The translations under genes were made by a program, and so were the position numbers. From NCBI RefSeq assembly GCF_014836405.1, contig NZ_JACSQU010000001.1, positions 372,001 to 436,000 of the forward strand: 64,000 nt of DNA. The letters are read 5' to 3'. Below are positions 55,519 through 64,000 of this stretch, one piece after another. The stretch's first letter is position 1. Each line of letters starts with the position of its first letter. The notes beneath the pieces are model-generated. The model had not been told where the DNA came from. It searched no databases and saw nothing but the letters and a program-made list of their open reading frames with translations. Source of the DNA: Brevundimonas guildfordensis (lineage in GTDB: Bacteria; Pseudomonadota; Alphaproteobacteria; Caulobacterales; Caulobacteraceae).

Positions 55519-55801
55519 TGGTAATGAAACCCCTCGTGGTCGCACGCGCAAGGAATGAGGCGCCCCTCCTAACAGGGTCAGCACCCACATGCCCCAAGTT
55601 TCTTGAATTTGAGGCGAATGCAAGGCCTGGAGGTAGAGAGAGGAAGCTGAACGGCAGATGAAAATCCTGGCGACGCGCGTTACAAGCTCAGCCATATGCG
55701 CTTCCGGCTTGCAGCGTTGCCGCTGCCGGCGTTAGGGCGAGCAATCTGCCGGACGATGATTTGCACCGTCCCGCATCCAAAGCCGGAGCCTTGGCGTTAG
55801 C

Positions 55802-57082
55802 GTGAAGAAGTTCAGCGGAAAGGCCCAAGGCATGAGCGTCAGCCCCATCGATGTCCAGGAAAGCGAACTGCGTCTGTTTCCGGGCTTGGATGATGAGGTC
55901 GCCGCGACGCTTCGCGCGCTGAAGGCCTGCGCGGCGGAGGATCGCCCTCGGTTGGTGGACACCACCATGCTTTTTGCGCCGCGATCGGGCGGGGTGAAGC
56001 GATACCTGCTGTCCAAGAAGGCGTGGCTGGCCGAGAATCGCCCCGACGTGGCGCACAGTCTTGTCGTCCCCGGGGCCGGTTATCGGGCGAGTTCTGACGG
56101 CGTCGTGCGGTTGCAGGCCCCTAAGCTGCCTTTCGGGGACGGCTACCGTTGGCCCGGCTCGGTGCGCCGCTGGGGCGCATGGGTGTCGTCGCTCAATCCC
56201 GCGCTGATCGAAGCGGGCGACCCGTATACGCCGGGGCAGGGCGCGCTTGAGGCGGGCCAGAGGGTCGGCTGCCCGGTCGTGGGCTTCTGTCATTCGGATC
56301 CGGCGGCCCTGGCGGCGCTGCACTTTGGCGAGTGGGCGAAAAAGCCGGTGGAGAAGCGCTGGGCCAAACTGTTCTCTCAGTTCGATCGCGTGGTCTCGCC
56401 GAGCCGCTTCATTGCACAGCGCCTGGAAGAAGCCGGCGTGGGGGGCATCGTCGTCCGGCCCCTGGGCGTAGAGGTCGACACCTTCCATCCGGACCGTCGG
56501 GATCGCGACTGGCTGTTGAAGAAGCTGGGCCTGGGGGCAGACGCCCGATTGCTGTGCTTCGCCGGGCGTCCGGCCAAGGAGAAGAACGTCGGCGTGCTGA
56601 TCGACGCGGTGCAGCGGCTGGGCGCGCCTTATCATCTGGTGCTGGTCGGCGCCGGTGCGGGAATGCCGCCGGAAGATCGCGTGATTTCCCTGCCGTATGA
56701 GAAGGACCCGCGCGCCGTGGCTCGCATCATCGCCAGCTGCGACGCCTTCGTGCACGCCAATGACAAGGAGCCGTTCGGCCTGATCGTGCTGGAGGCGATG
56801 GCCTGCGGGCGGGCCGTGGTCGGCGTCAACTCGGGCGGCGTCGCTGAGACTGTCGATGACAGCGTGGGGCAGTTGGCCGCCTCGGCCGACCCGGTCGACT
56901 ACGCCGAAGCGATCGAGGCCCTGTTCGCGCGCGACGTCGAGGCGCTCGGCGCCGCGGCGCGGGTCAAGGCGGTCGAGCAGTTCGCCTGGAATCGCGTCTT
57001 CGAAGACCTGACGATGCTTTACGGCGAACTCACCGGCAAAGCCGCCTTCGTCACGCCGCGAGAGCGGTTGCCGCTCAACTAG
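55802..57082 (+). CDS. Glycosyltransferase family 4-type (GT-B)
   Basis: 426 residues. C-terminal GT-B donor domain with LLCFAGRPAKEKNVGVLIDA, then CDAFVHANDKEPFGLIVLEA (E-x7-E) and GRAVVGVNSGGVAETV. N-terminal half with TTMLFAPRSGGVKRYLLSK. Retaining glycosyltransferase acting in the cytoplasm. Substrate unknown, perhaps a lipid or phosphoinositol-type acceptor. An ATG at 55832 (MSVSPIDVQE) is an alternative start. Confidence 0.9.
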   Translation: MKKFSGKAQGMSVSPIDVQESELRLFPGLDDEVAATLRALKACAAEDRPRLVDTTMLFAPRSGGVKRYLLSKKAWLAENRPDVAHSLVVPGAGYRASSDGVVRLQAPKLPFGDGYRWPGSVRRWGAWVSSLNPALIEAGDPYTPGQGALEAGQRVGCPVVGFCHSDPAALAALHFGEWAKKPVEKRWAKLFSQFDRVVSPSRFIAQRLEEAGVGGIVVRPLGVEVDTFHPDRRDRDWLLKKLGLGADARLLCFAGRPAKEKNVGVLIDAVQRLGAPYHLVLVGAGAGMPPEDRVISLPYEKDPRAVARIIASCDAFVHANDKEPFGLIVLEAMACGRAVVGVNSGGVAETVDDSVGQLAASADPVDYAEAIEALFARDVEALGAAARVKAVEQFAWNRVFEDLTMLYGELTGKAAFVTPRERLPLN

Positions 57083-57162
57083 CGCTTCGGCGCGGGAATC
57101 TGCGCGTGCGAAAGCCGCGCCAGCGTTCGAGTTCGATTTTCAGGAGAAGAGGGAAGGGCGGT

Positions 57163-57197
57163 GCGCCACTCCCTCAAAGCCTTGAGAGGAGTGGCGC
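57163..57197 (-). repeat. Inverted repeat overlapping the tRNA-Asp 3' end
   Basis: GCGCCACTCC (57163-57172) pairs perfectly with GGAGTGGCGC (57188-57197), with CTCAA/TTGAG extending the stem. The right arm includes the discriminator and CCA of tRNA-Asp. Confidence 0.7.
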
Positions 57198-57268
57198 GAG
57201 TGACGGGGCTCGAACCCGCGACCTCCGGCGTGACAGGCCGGCACTCTAACCAACTGAGCTACACCCGC
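57192..57268 (-). tRNA. tRNA-Asp(GTC), with encoded CCA
   Basis: On the minus strand: acceptor GCGGGTG/CACTCGC (one G-T), D-arm AGCTCAGTTGGTTAGAG, anticodon stem CCGGC/GCCGG with loop CTGTCAC giving GTC, T-arm GCGGG-TTCGAGC-CCCGT, discriminator G, CCA. Confidence 0.95.
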
Positions 57269-57362
57269 GTTCCCATCCGAAGCGACTGTGCGCCCCGGCG
57301 AGGGGCGTCGTTTAGGCGGGGCTGCGCCGTACGTCAAGCGACGCGGCTGTGGATAAATCAAA

Positions 57363-58985
57363 TCAGCGCGAAGACGACGGGGCGGCGGCTTGCGGCGGAG
57401 CGGCCGGGCCGGAAATTCCGCCGTCTGCGGGCAGTTGCGAAGCCGTGGCGGGAGGCGGCGGCTCGTAGTGCACGCCCACGCCCGGCCCAAGCGGCAGGTC
57501 CAGGGCCACCCACGACGCGACCATGATCAGGCCCGCAATCAGGAAGGCTCCTGCGTAAGGCAGCATGGTCGCCATCAGCGATCCCAGCCCGAATCTCGGA
57601 TCCCAACGCTGGGCGAAAGTCAGGATCAGCGGGAAGTAGCTCATCAGCGGCGTGGCGATGTTGGTGACGGAATCACCCATGCGATAGGCGGCGGTCGTCA
57701 TCTCGGGGCTGATGCCCAGCAGCATGAACATAGGCACGACGATGGGCGCCAAGGCCGACCACTTGGCCGAGGCCGAGCCGATGAACAGGTCGAAGATGCA
57801 GGACACCAGCACCACCATGATCAGCAGCAGAGGCGTCGGCAGGGCCAGTTCGCGCAGAGAAGCGGCGGCGTTGACCGCGAGGATGGGCCCCAGGCCCGAC
57901 CAGTTGAACATGGCGACGAAGTGGGCGGCGAAGAAGGCCAGGACGATGTAGGGGGCCAGTTGGCTGATCCCCTCGCGCATCATCCGCACCAGGTCGTGGT
58001 GGGTCTTGATCGAGCCGGACCCGGCGCCGAAGGCCGCGCCCGCCATGAAGAAGGTCAGGGCGAAGAAGGCGACGAGCGAGCGATAGAGCGGGTTGAACTT
58101 TTGTTCCGGCTCGGCGTCTGCGTCGACGAAGGGGGATCCGGGCAGGAAGGTCACCGCGGCCCAGACGGCGATCATCGCCAGGATGGTCAGGCCGGCCCAG
58201 GCCAGGCCGCGCTTCTCGGCGGCGGTCAGGGGCGTCTTCTCTTCGGCCGCGACGGGGGCCGCGTCGTGCGGGATCCACGCGCCCAGGCGCGGCTCGATGA
58301 CGCGGTCGGTCAGGAACCAGACGATGGGTGTGAAGACGATCACCACCCCGACGATGAAGAACCAGTTGCCCGCGATGCTGACGGCGTAGGATGGATCGAT
58401 CAGATGGGCCGCCGGTTCGGTGATCCCCAGGATCAAGGCGTCGCTGGCGCCTGGGAAGAGGTTGCCCGCATAGCCGCCCGACACGGCGGCGAAGCCAGCG
58501 GCCAGGCCGGCGAGGGGGTGGCGGCCTGCGGCGGCGAAGATGACGGCCGCCAGTGGAATCACCACGACATAGGACGCGTCCGACGCGTGGTGCGACACCA
58601 TGCCGGTGATCACCACGATCGGCGTCAGGATGAAGCGCGGCGCATTCAGCAGCGCGCCACGGATCGCTGTAGAAAACAGGCCTGTCCGCTCCGCCACCGA
58701 CGCGCCGTAGATGATTGTGATGACGATCCCCAGCGGCGGGAAATCCGCCAGCGTGCGCGGCATGCCGATGAACAGCCGCTCTAGATTGGCGGGTGACAAA
58801 AGGCTCTGCGCCTGCAGCACCTCGCCGGTCACCGGATTGACCGCAGACCAGCCCAGGCCCGCGCCGACCAGGCTCAGCACGACCAGACCGAGGATCAGCC
58901 ACAGGAACAGGAAGACGGGATCTGGCAGCCGATTGCCGATACGCTCGACGGTGTTCAGCAGGCGGGCGGCCAAGTTCATGCGCAA
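57363..58985 (-). CDS. AbgT-family transporter
   Basis: 540 residues, about 12 membrane helices. Typical tracts are RIGNRLPDPVFLFLWLILGL, the re-entrant SHHASDASYVVVIPLAAVIF, GNLFPGASDALILGITEPAA, FNWSGLGPILAVNAA and FIGSASAKWSALAPIVVPMF. Family members carry p-aminobenzoyl-glutamate or export sulfonamides using the proton gradient. The last 50 residues are a Pro/Ala-rich tail not seen in AbgT itself. Confidence 0.93.
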   Translation of the reverse strand: MRMNLAARLLNTVERIGNRLPDPVFLFLWLILGLVVLSLVGAGLGWSAVNPVTGEVLQAQSLLSPANLERLFIGMPRTLADFPPLGIVITIIYGASVAERTGLFSTAIRGALLNAPRFILTPIVVITGMVSHHASDASYVVVIPLAAVIFAAAGRHPLAGLAAGFAAVSGGYAGNLFPGASDALILGITEPAAHLIDPSYAVSIAGNWFFIVGVVIVFTPIVWFLTDRVIEPRLGAWIPHDAAPVAAEEKTPLTAAEKRGLAWAGLTILAMIAVWAAVTFLPGSPFVDADAEPEQKFNPLYRSLVAFFALTFFMAGAAFGAGSGSIKTHHDLVRMMREGISQLAPYIVLAFFAAHFVAMFNWSGLGPILAVNAAASLRELALPTPLLLIMVVLVSCIFDLFIGSASAKWSALAPIVVPMFMLLGISPEMTTAAYRMGDSVTNIATPLMSYFPLILTFAQRWDPRFGLGSLMATMLPYAGAFLIAGLIMVASWVALDLPLGPGVGVHYEPPPPATASQLPADGGISGPAAPPQAAAPSSSR

Positions 58986-59187
58986 GCTCTGGGTTCAGGA
59001 TAGGCGACAGCGCATTTCGCGGATCAGCGGCATAGGAGGCAATCGCGAAGGCTGCGGCAAATCGCGCAAAAAACTGCGAACCATTCGCAACAAAAAACCT
59101 TTGCCGACATGGGTTTGAACCCTGGCGAGGTTGGGTCTAAGAAGCCCCGAATCCGCCCCCTACCTCCCGGCGGGCGAGGCAGCTCGA

Positions 59188-59565
59188 ATGAACGAATTTC
59201 TTCTAGAATATCTTCCGATCGTCGTTTTCCTGGGCATCGCCATCGTGCTCGGCGCCGGCTTCATGCTGGCGGCCTGGGTGTTGGCCCCCAAGAACCCCGA
59301 TACCGAGAAGCTCTCGGCTTATGAGTGCGGCTTCAACGCCTTTGACGACGCGCGCATGAAGTTCGACGTGCGCTTCTATCTGGTGTCGATCCTCTTCATC
59401 ATCTTCGACCTGGAAATCGCCTTCCTGTTCCCGTGGGCGGTGTCGATGTTCGATCTGTCGCACGGCGGCATGATTTTCGCCTTCTGGTCGATGATGGTCT
59501 TCCTGGGCGTCCTCACGGTCGGCTTCATCTATGAATGGAAGAAGGGAGCACTGGAATGGCAGTGA
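59188..59565 (+). CDS. nuoA: NADH-quinone oxidoreductase subunit A
   Basis: 125 residues, three helices: [20 protein letters not shown], the conserved loop [40 protein letters not shown] and a third helix before [12 protein letters not shown]. Part of the membrane arm near the quinone channel. First gene of the complex I operon. Its end overlaps nuoB by ten bases. Confidence 0.97.
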   Translation: MNEFLLEYLPIVVFLGIAIVLGAGFMLAAWVLAPKNPDTEKLSAYECGFNAFDDARMKFDVRFYLVSILFIIFDLEIAFLFPWAVSMFDLSHGGMIFAFWSMMVFLGVLTVGFIYEWKKGALEWQ

Positions 59566-60134
59566 TCGCCCCCTCTAGCCCCCTGGTCCCCGCCGGTTCG
59601 GCGGCGCGTTCGACCGTCGAGGGCTATGATCCCAAGATCCACGACAAGTTCTTCGAATCCGTCAATACGGAGCTGGGCGAGCGCGGCTTCCTGACGACCT
59701 CGCTGGACGACGTGATCACCTGGGCCCGCACGGGTTCGCTGATGTGGATGTCGTTCGGTCTGGCCTGCTGCGCCGTGGAGATGATCCACCTGTCGATGCC
59801 GCGCTTCGACCTGGAGCGTTTCGGCACCGCGCCGCGCGGTTCGCCGCGCCAGTCGGACCTGATGATCGTCGCCGGCACCCTGACCAACAAGATGGCCCCG
59901 GCCCTGCGCAAGGTCTATGACCAGATGCCGGACCCGCGCTACGTCATCTCGATGGGCAGCTGCGCCAACGGCGGCGGTTACTATCACTACAGCTACAGCG
60001 TCGTGCGCGGTTGCGATCGCGTGGTGCCGGTGGACGTCTATGTCCCGGGCTGCCCGCCGACCGCCGAGGCCCTGCTGTACGGCATCCTGCAACTGCAGAA
60101 GAAGATCCGCCGCACGGGGACCATCGAGCGATGA
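59556..60134 (+). CDS. nuoB: NADH-quinone oxidoreductase subunit B
   Basis: 192 residues. The [4Fe-4S] cluster N2 ligands are visible: [10 protein letters not shown] (tandem Cys), [10 protein letters not shown] and [14 protein letters not shown]. This subunit passes electrons to ubiquinone. The ATG at 59556 lies within the nuoA 3' end and the stop overlaps nuoC as ATGA. Confidence 0.97.
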   Translation: MAVIAPSSPLVPAGSAARSTVEGYDPKIHDKFFESVNTELGERGFLTTSLDDVITWARTGSLMWMSFGLACCAVEMIHLSMPRFDLERFGTAPRGSPRQSDLMIVAGTLTNKMAPALRKVYDQMPDPRYVISMGSCANGGGYYHYSYSVVRGCDRVVPVDVYVPGCPPTAEALLYGILQLQKKIRRTGTIER

Positions 60135-60757
60135 GCGAACTGGTGCGCGTTGCGGAGCGCGAATCCGCCCTGACGCCCCTGGGCACTGAAATGGTCGCGG
60201 CGCTCGGCGTCGAGGCCGTGGTGGCCTATGGCGAACTGACCCTGATCGCTCCGCGCGAGAAGATCGTCGAGATCATGACGGCCCTGCGCGATCAGTTCGG
60301 CTTCCAGCAGTGCATGGATGTCTGCGGCGCCGACTATCCCGACCGCGCCGAGCGGTTCGAAGTCGTCTATCACCTGCTGTCGCTGACCCGCGCCGCGCGG
60401 GTTCGCGTCAAGGTGTCGACCGATGAAGTGCAGCCGGTCCCCAGCGTGACGTCGGTCTATCCGTCGGCGGGCTGGTTCGAGCGTGAAGCCTTCGACATGT
60501 ACGGCATGATCTTCTCGGACCACCCGGACATGCGCCGCATCCTGACCGACTACGGTTTCCAGGGGCACCCGCTGCGCAAGGACTTCCCGATGACGGGCTA
60601 TGTCGAGGTCCGCTACGACGAAGAGCAGAAGCGCATCGTCTATGAGCCGGTGAAGTTGACGCAGGAATTCCGCAACTTCGACTTCCTGTCTCCGTGGGAA
60701 GGCGCCGACTATCCGACATCGGTCCTGCCGGGCGATGAAAAGGCGGGAGCGCAGTAA
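60131..60757 (+). CDS. nuoC: NADH-quinone oxidoreductase subunit C
   Basis: 208 residues. [20 protein letters not shown], then [20 protein letters not shown] and [20 protein letters not shown] are the family's signature tracts. Separate from nuoD here, as in most alphaproteobacteria. Hydrophilic connecting module. TAATG junction with nuoD. Confidence 0.97.
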   Translation: MSELVRVAERESALTPLGTEMVAALGVEAVVAYGELTLIAPREKIVEIMTALRDQFGFQQCMDVCGADYPDRAERFEVVYHLLSLTRAARVRVKVSTDEVQPVPSVTSVYPSAGWFEREAFDMYGMIFSDHPDMRRILTDYGFQGHPLRKDFPMTGYVEVRYDEEQKRIVYEPVKLTQEFRNFDFLSPWEGADYPTSVLPGDEKAGAQ

Positions 60758-62028
60758 TGGCCGACGTCAAGAACATGCCCGCGCCGCTCGGTTCGGCCAT
60801 CGACCCGTTCGAGGACTACGAAGACGGCCTGACCCCGCACGCGCGGGCGATGGACGACCGCAAGTTCACCATCAACTTCGGCCCGCAACACCCGGCCGCG
60901 CACGGCGTGCTGCGTCTGGTGCTGGAGCTGGACGGCGAGCTGGTCACGCGCGTTGATCCGCACATCGGCCTGCTGCACCGGGGCACCGAGAAGCTGATGG
61001 AGGCGCGCACCTACCTCCAGAACATCCCCTACCTGGACCGGCTGGACTACGTCTCGCCGATGAACCAGGAGCACGCCTTCTGCCTGGCCATCGAGCGCCT
61101 GCTGGAGATCGACGTGCCGTATCGCGGCCAGCTGATCCGGGTCCTGTACTCGGAGATGGGCCGTATCCTGAACCACCTTCTGAACGCGACCATGCAGGCC
61201 ATGGACGTGGGCGCCCTGACCCCGCCGCTGTGGGGCCATGAAGAGCGCGAGAAGCTGATGGTCTTCTACGAGCGCGCCTGCGGCGCTCGTCTGCACGCCA
61301 ACTACTTCCGCCCGGGCGGCGTCCACCAGGACCTGACGCCCGAGCTGATCGACGACATCGGCCGCTGGTGCGCCGAGTTCCCGGCCGCGCTGAACGACAT
61401 CGAAAGCCTGGTCACCGAGAACCGCATCTTCAAGCAGCGCAACGTCGACATCGGCGTGGTGTCCAAGGAGAACGCCCTGGCGTGGGGCTTCTCGGGCGTC
61501 ATGCTGCGCGGCTCCGACATCGCCTGGGACCTGCGCAAGGCCCAGCCGTACGACTGCTACGCCGACATGGAGTTCGACATCGCCGTCGGCAAGAACGGCG
61601 ACTGCTGGGACCGCTATCTGTGCCGCGTCGAAGAGATGCGCCAGTCGGTGCGCATCATGGAGCAGTGCATCCACAAGCTGCGCAACTGCCCCGGCGAGCC
61701 GGTCCTGACCGAAGACAACAAGATCGCCCCGCCGCGTCGCGGTGAGATGAAGCGTTCGATGGAAGCGCTGATCCACCACTTCAAGCTCTACACCGAGGGC
61801 TTCCGCACTCCGGAAGGCGAGGTCTATGCGGCCGTCGAGGCGCCGAAGGGCGAGTTCGGCGTCTATCTGGTGTCGGACGGCACCAACAAACCCTACCGCG
61901 TCAAGCTGTCGGCCCCTGGTTTCCGTCACCTGCAGGCGATGGACTGGATGAACCGCGGCCACATGCTGGCGGACGTGTCCGCCATCCTCGGCTCGCTCGA
62001 CATGGTGTTCGGAGAAGTGGACCGATGA
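60757..62028 (+). CDS. nuoD: NADH-quinone oxidoreductase subunit D
   Basis: 423 residues. [20 protein letters not shown] (the 49-kDa signature), [20 protein letters not shown] and the ending DPVFGEVDR-like [10 protein letters not shown]. It forms the quinone-binding pocket with NuoB. ATGA overlap with nuoE. Confidence 0.97.
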   Translation: MADVKNMPAPLGSAIDPFEDYEDGLTPHARAMDDRKFTINFGPQHPAAHGVLRLVLELDGELVTRVDPHIGLLHRGTEKLMEARTYLQNIPYLDRLDYVSPMNQEHAFCLAIERLLEIDVPYRGQLIRVLYSEMGRILNHLLNATMQAMDVGALTPPLWGHEEREKLMVFYERACGARLHANYFRPGGVHQDLTPELIDDIGRWCAEFPAALNDIESLVTENRIFKQRNVDIGVVSKENALAWGFSGVMLRGSDIAWDLRKAQPYDCYADMEFDIAVGKNGDCWDRYLCRVEEMRQSVRIMEQCIHKLRNCPGEPVLTEDNKIAPPRRGEMKRSMEALIHHFKLYTEGFRTPEGEVYAAVEAPKGEFGVYLVSDGTNKPYRVKLSAPGFRHLQAMDWMNRGHMLADVSAILGSLDMVFGEVDR

Positions 62029-62699
62029 GCGTTCGTCGTCTCGCCAAGGAGCAACCGTCATCTTTCGAGTTTTCGAAGGAGACGATGGAAAAGGCTCAGT
62101 GGTGGATCAAGAAGTACCCGGAATCGCGTCGCCAGTCGGCGGTGATCCCGATCCTGTGGCTGGTCCAGAAGCAGGAAGGCTGGGTGTCCGAGCCTTCGCT
62201 GCGCGCCATCGGCGACCTGCTGGGCATGGCTTACATCCGGGTGCTGGAGGTCGCGACCTTCTACACCATGTTCCAGCTGACGCCGGTCGGTAAGACCGCG
62301 CTGATCCAGGTCTGCGGCACGACGCAGTGCATGCTGCGCGGCTCCAATGATCTGATGCGCGTGTGCCGCGAGAAGATCGGCCCCAAGGACGAGCTATCCG
62401 CCGACGGCCGCTTCACCTGGCAGGAAGTCGAATGCATCGGGGCCTGCTCGAACGCGCCGGTGGCCCAGATCAACGACCTCTATTACGAGGACCTGACGCC
62501 TGAGAATATGGCTCAGATCATCGATGATTTCGCGGCGGGCAAGACGCCGAAGGCGGGCAGCTATGTCGGCCGTCACACGTCTGAGCCTGTGGGCGGCGCG
62601 CGCGTTCTGACGGACCCGGCGCTGTACGACGGCTCGGCCGCCCAGAAGATTACGAAGCTGCCGAACTCGGAGCCTGTCGCTGAAAAGGCGCCGGCCTGA
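62025..62699 (+). CDS. nuoE: NADH-quinone oxidoreductase subunit E
   Basis: 224 residues. Thioredoxin-like domain with [2Fe-2S] cysteines in [13 protein letters not shown] and [12 protein letters not shown]. The C-terminal 50 residues are an extension with [13 protein letters not shown]. It sits on the NADH-oxidising tip with NuoF. Stop overlaps the next small gene (TGATG). Confidence 0.96.
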   Translation: MSVRRLAKEQPSSFEFSKETMEKAQWWIKKYPESRRQSAVIPILWLVQKQEGWVSEPSLRAIGDLLGMAYIRVLEVATFYTMFQLTPVGKTALIQVCGTTQCMLRGSNDLMRVCREKIGPKDELSADGRFTWQEVECIGACSNAPVAQINDLYYEDLTPENMAQIIDDFAAGKTPKAGSYVGRHTSEPVGGARVLTDPALYDGSAAQKITKLPNSEPVAEKAPA

Positions 62700-62968
62700 T
62701 GGCGCGGCCGGACCTCGAAACAGAAGCGGGCAGGGCGGCCTATCGGGCCGAACTGCGTCGCGTGGGCTGGCGTCAGCGTTGGGCTGGCCTGGCTTGCATC
62801 GTGGTCGCGGCCGCATTGGTTATGTTCGCGCGCGACGGCCGTTTCGGCCTGACTGACAACGCGGTGATGGCGGCCTATGGCCTGTTGGCTATCGGATGGG
62901 TGCTGGTGATCTACGCCGTCTTCCAGCGCACCCGCCACCATAAACGCCGCATGGCGGAAGGACTTTAA
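62699..62968 (+). CDS. Small two-helix membrane protein in the nuo operon
   Basis: 89 residues. A charged N terminus (LETEAGRAAYRAELRRVGWR), two membrane helices (AGLACIVVAAALVMF and AAYGLLAIGWVLVIYAVFQR) and a basic tail. It starts on the nuoE stop and ends six bases before nuoF, so it is co-translated with complex I genes, yet it is not one of the 14 core subunits. It may be an assembly or accessory protein of this lineage (inference). Confidence 0.82.
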   Translation: MARPDLETEAGRAAYRAELRRVGWRQRWAGLACIVVAAALVMFARDGRFGLTDNAVMAAYGLLAIGWVLVIYAVFQRTRHHKRRMAEGL

Positions 62969-62974
62969 GGGATC

Positions 62975-64000
62975 ATGGTCGGCATCCTCCAAGACAAGGA
63001 TCGGATCTTCACCAACCTCTATGGCTTCCACGATTGGGGCCTTGAGGGTGCGAAGAAGCGCGGCGCGTGGAACGCCACCAAGGACATGCTGGACCTTGGC
63101 GGCGACTGGATCATCAACAACGTCAAGAACTCGGGCCTGCGCGGACGTGGCGGCGCCGGTTTCTCGACCGGGCTGAAGTGGTCCTTCATGCCCAAGGAAG
63201 TGAAGGATCGCCCTCACTACCTGGTCATCAACGCAGATGAGTCCGAGCCCGCGACCTGCAAGGACCGCGAGATCATGCGTCATGATCCGCACCTGCTGAT
63301 CGAAGGCGCTCTGATCGCCTCCTTCGCGATGAAGGCCCACGCCTGCTACATCTATCTGCGCGGCGAATACATCCTCGAGCGCGAGCGCATGGAAGCCGCC
63401 GTCAAGCAGGCCTATGAGGCCAAGCTGATCGGCGACGACAACGTCCACGGCTGGGATTTCCACGTCTATATCCACCACGGCGCCGGGGCCTACATCTGCG
63501 GCGAAGAGACGGCTCTGCTGGAGTCGCTGGAAGGCAAGAAGGGCCAGCCGCGCCTGAAGCCGCCGTTCCCGGCGGGCGCGGGCCTCTATGGTTGCCCGAC
63601 GACCGTCAACAACGTCGAGTCGATCGCCGTGGTCGGCACCATCCTGCGTCGCGGCGCCGACTGGTTCGCGAGCTTCGGTCGTCCGAACAACACCGGCACC
63701 AAGCTGATGTCGCTGTCGGGTCACGTGAACACGCCCTGCGTGGTCGAAGAGGCCATGTCGATTCCGCTGCGCCAGTTGATCGAGGATCACGGCGGCGGCG
63801 TGCGCGGCGGCTGGGAAAACCTGAAGGCCATCATCCCCGGCGGCGCGTCCTGCCCGGTGATCACGCGCGAACAGGCCGAAGTCGCCCTGATGGACTTCGA
63901 TTCCATGCGCGAGCATCGCTCGTCGCTGGGCACCGCCGGCGTGACGGTCATGGACCAGTCCACCGACATCGTGAAGGCGATCGCCCGCATCAGCTACTTC
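62975..64000 (+). CDS. nuoF: NADH-quinone oxidoreductase subunit F (cut by window edge)
   Basis: 342 codons visible, frame open to the end. FMN and NADH sites are [40 protein letters not shown] and [20 protein letters not shown]. The C-terminal [4Fe-4S] cysteines lie beyond the window. It oxidises NADH at the tip of complex I. Confidence 0.96.
   Translation, partial: MVGILQDKDRIFTNLYGFHDWGLEGAKKRGAWNATKDMLDLGGDWIINNVKNSGLRGRGGAGFSTGLKWSFMPKEVKDRPHYLVINADESEPATCKDREIMRHDPHLLIEGALIASFAMKAHACYIYLRGEYILERERMEAAVKQAYEAKLIGDDNVHGWDFHVYIHHGAGAYICGEETALLESLEGKKGQPRLKPPFPAGAGLYGCPTTVNNVESIAVVGTILRRGADWFASFGRPNNTGTKLMSLSGHVNTPCVVEEAMSIPLRQLIEDHGGGVRGGWENLKAIIPGGASCPVITREQAEVALMDFDSMREHRSSLGTAGVTVMDQSTDIVKAIARISYF

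Noticed and set aside
52546..55524. 992-codon plus-strand frame opposite the autotransporter gene
   Set aside because: It mirrors the codon pattern of the minus-strand gene, which has a signal peptide, barrel and terminator. No family signature in the mirror frame.

Overview
The window is high-GC alphaproteobacterial chromosome. It most resembles a member of the Caulobacteraceae such as Brevundimonas. This assignment is inference. It rests on the order tig - clpP - clpX - lon - HU, a gene-overlapped nuoABCDE-(small membrane gene)-nuoF operon, a GTTC-N7-GTTC SOS box before lexA, many GGAAC-N16/17-(C/G)GTT general-stress promoters, and an envelope-sugar cluster ordered like Caulobacter holdfast genes.

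Layout. 1-4284 (minus strand): overlapping operon of a polyprenyl-phosphate sugar transferase, a flippase and two family-2 glycosyltransferases. 4363-4454: tRNA-Ser(GCT). 4437-18288: a 13.9-kb integrated element bounded by an 18-bp direct repeat of the tRNA 3' end. 18289-23200: small stress proteins, an SCP2 protein, an EgtB-EgtD fusion for ergothioneine, and an MBL hydrolase. 23361-32433: trigger factor, ClpP, ClpX, Lon, HU and tRNA-Val, with a secreted protein, cytochrome b561 and a HAD phosphatase between them. 32548-41117: a block of small envelope, redox and stress genes, several behind EcfG/sigma-T type promoters. 41114-46900: acyl-CoA dehydrogenase with partner kinase-like protein, cupin, citrate synthase, glutamyl-tRNA synthetase. 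46944-59000: ComEC, LexA, an S9 peptidase, a large autotransporter, a glycosyltransferase, tRNA-Asp and an AbgT transporter. 59188-64000: complex I genes nuoA to nuoF (nuoF runs off the end).

The most unusual region is the 4437-18288 element. It has a tyrosine integrase, a large terminase, portal, scaffold-like protein, HK97-type major capsid protein, DnaT-like head connector and Mu F/SPP1 gp7-type head protein. I recognise no tail, baseplate, holin or endolysin gene. It also carries a compact HUH endonuclease (candidate rolling-circle initiator), a ribbon-helix-helix regulator, a serine recombinase behind a three-subsite res-like locus, a lipoprotein and an AbiV-family anti-phage gene. The simplest reading is a head-forming phage satellite, analogous to capsid-forming PICIs but with an HUH replication gene instead of a primase. 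A decayed prophage is the main alternative.

The element has its own control sites. A near-identical palindrome abuts the ATG of both the terminase and the portal gene, and neither gene has a visible Shine-Dalgarno. Four perfect hairpins in tandem follow the capsid gene. A hairpin-rich spacer lies upstream of the HUH operon. Direct repeats inside both att sites look like integrase arm sites.
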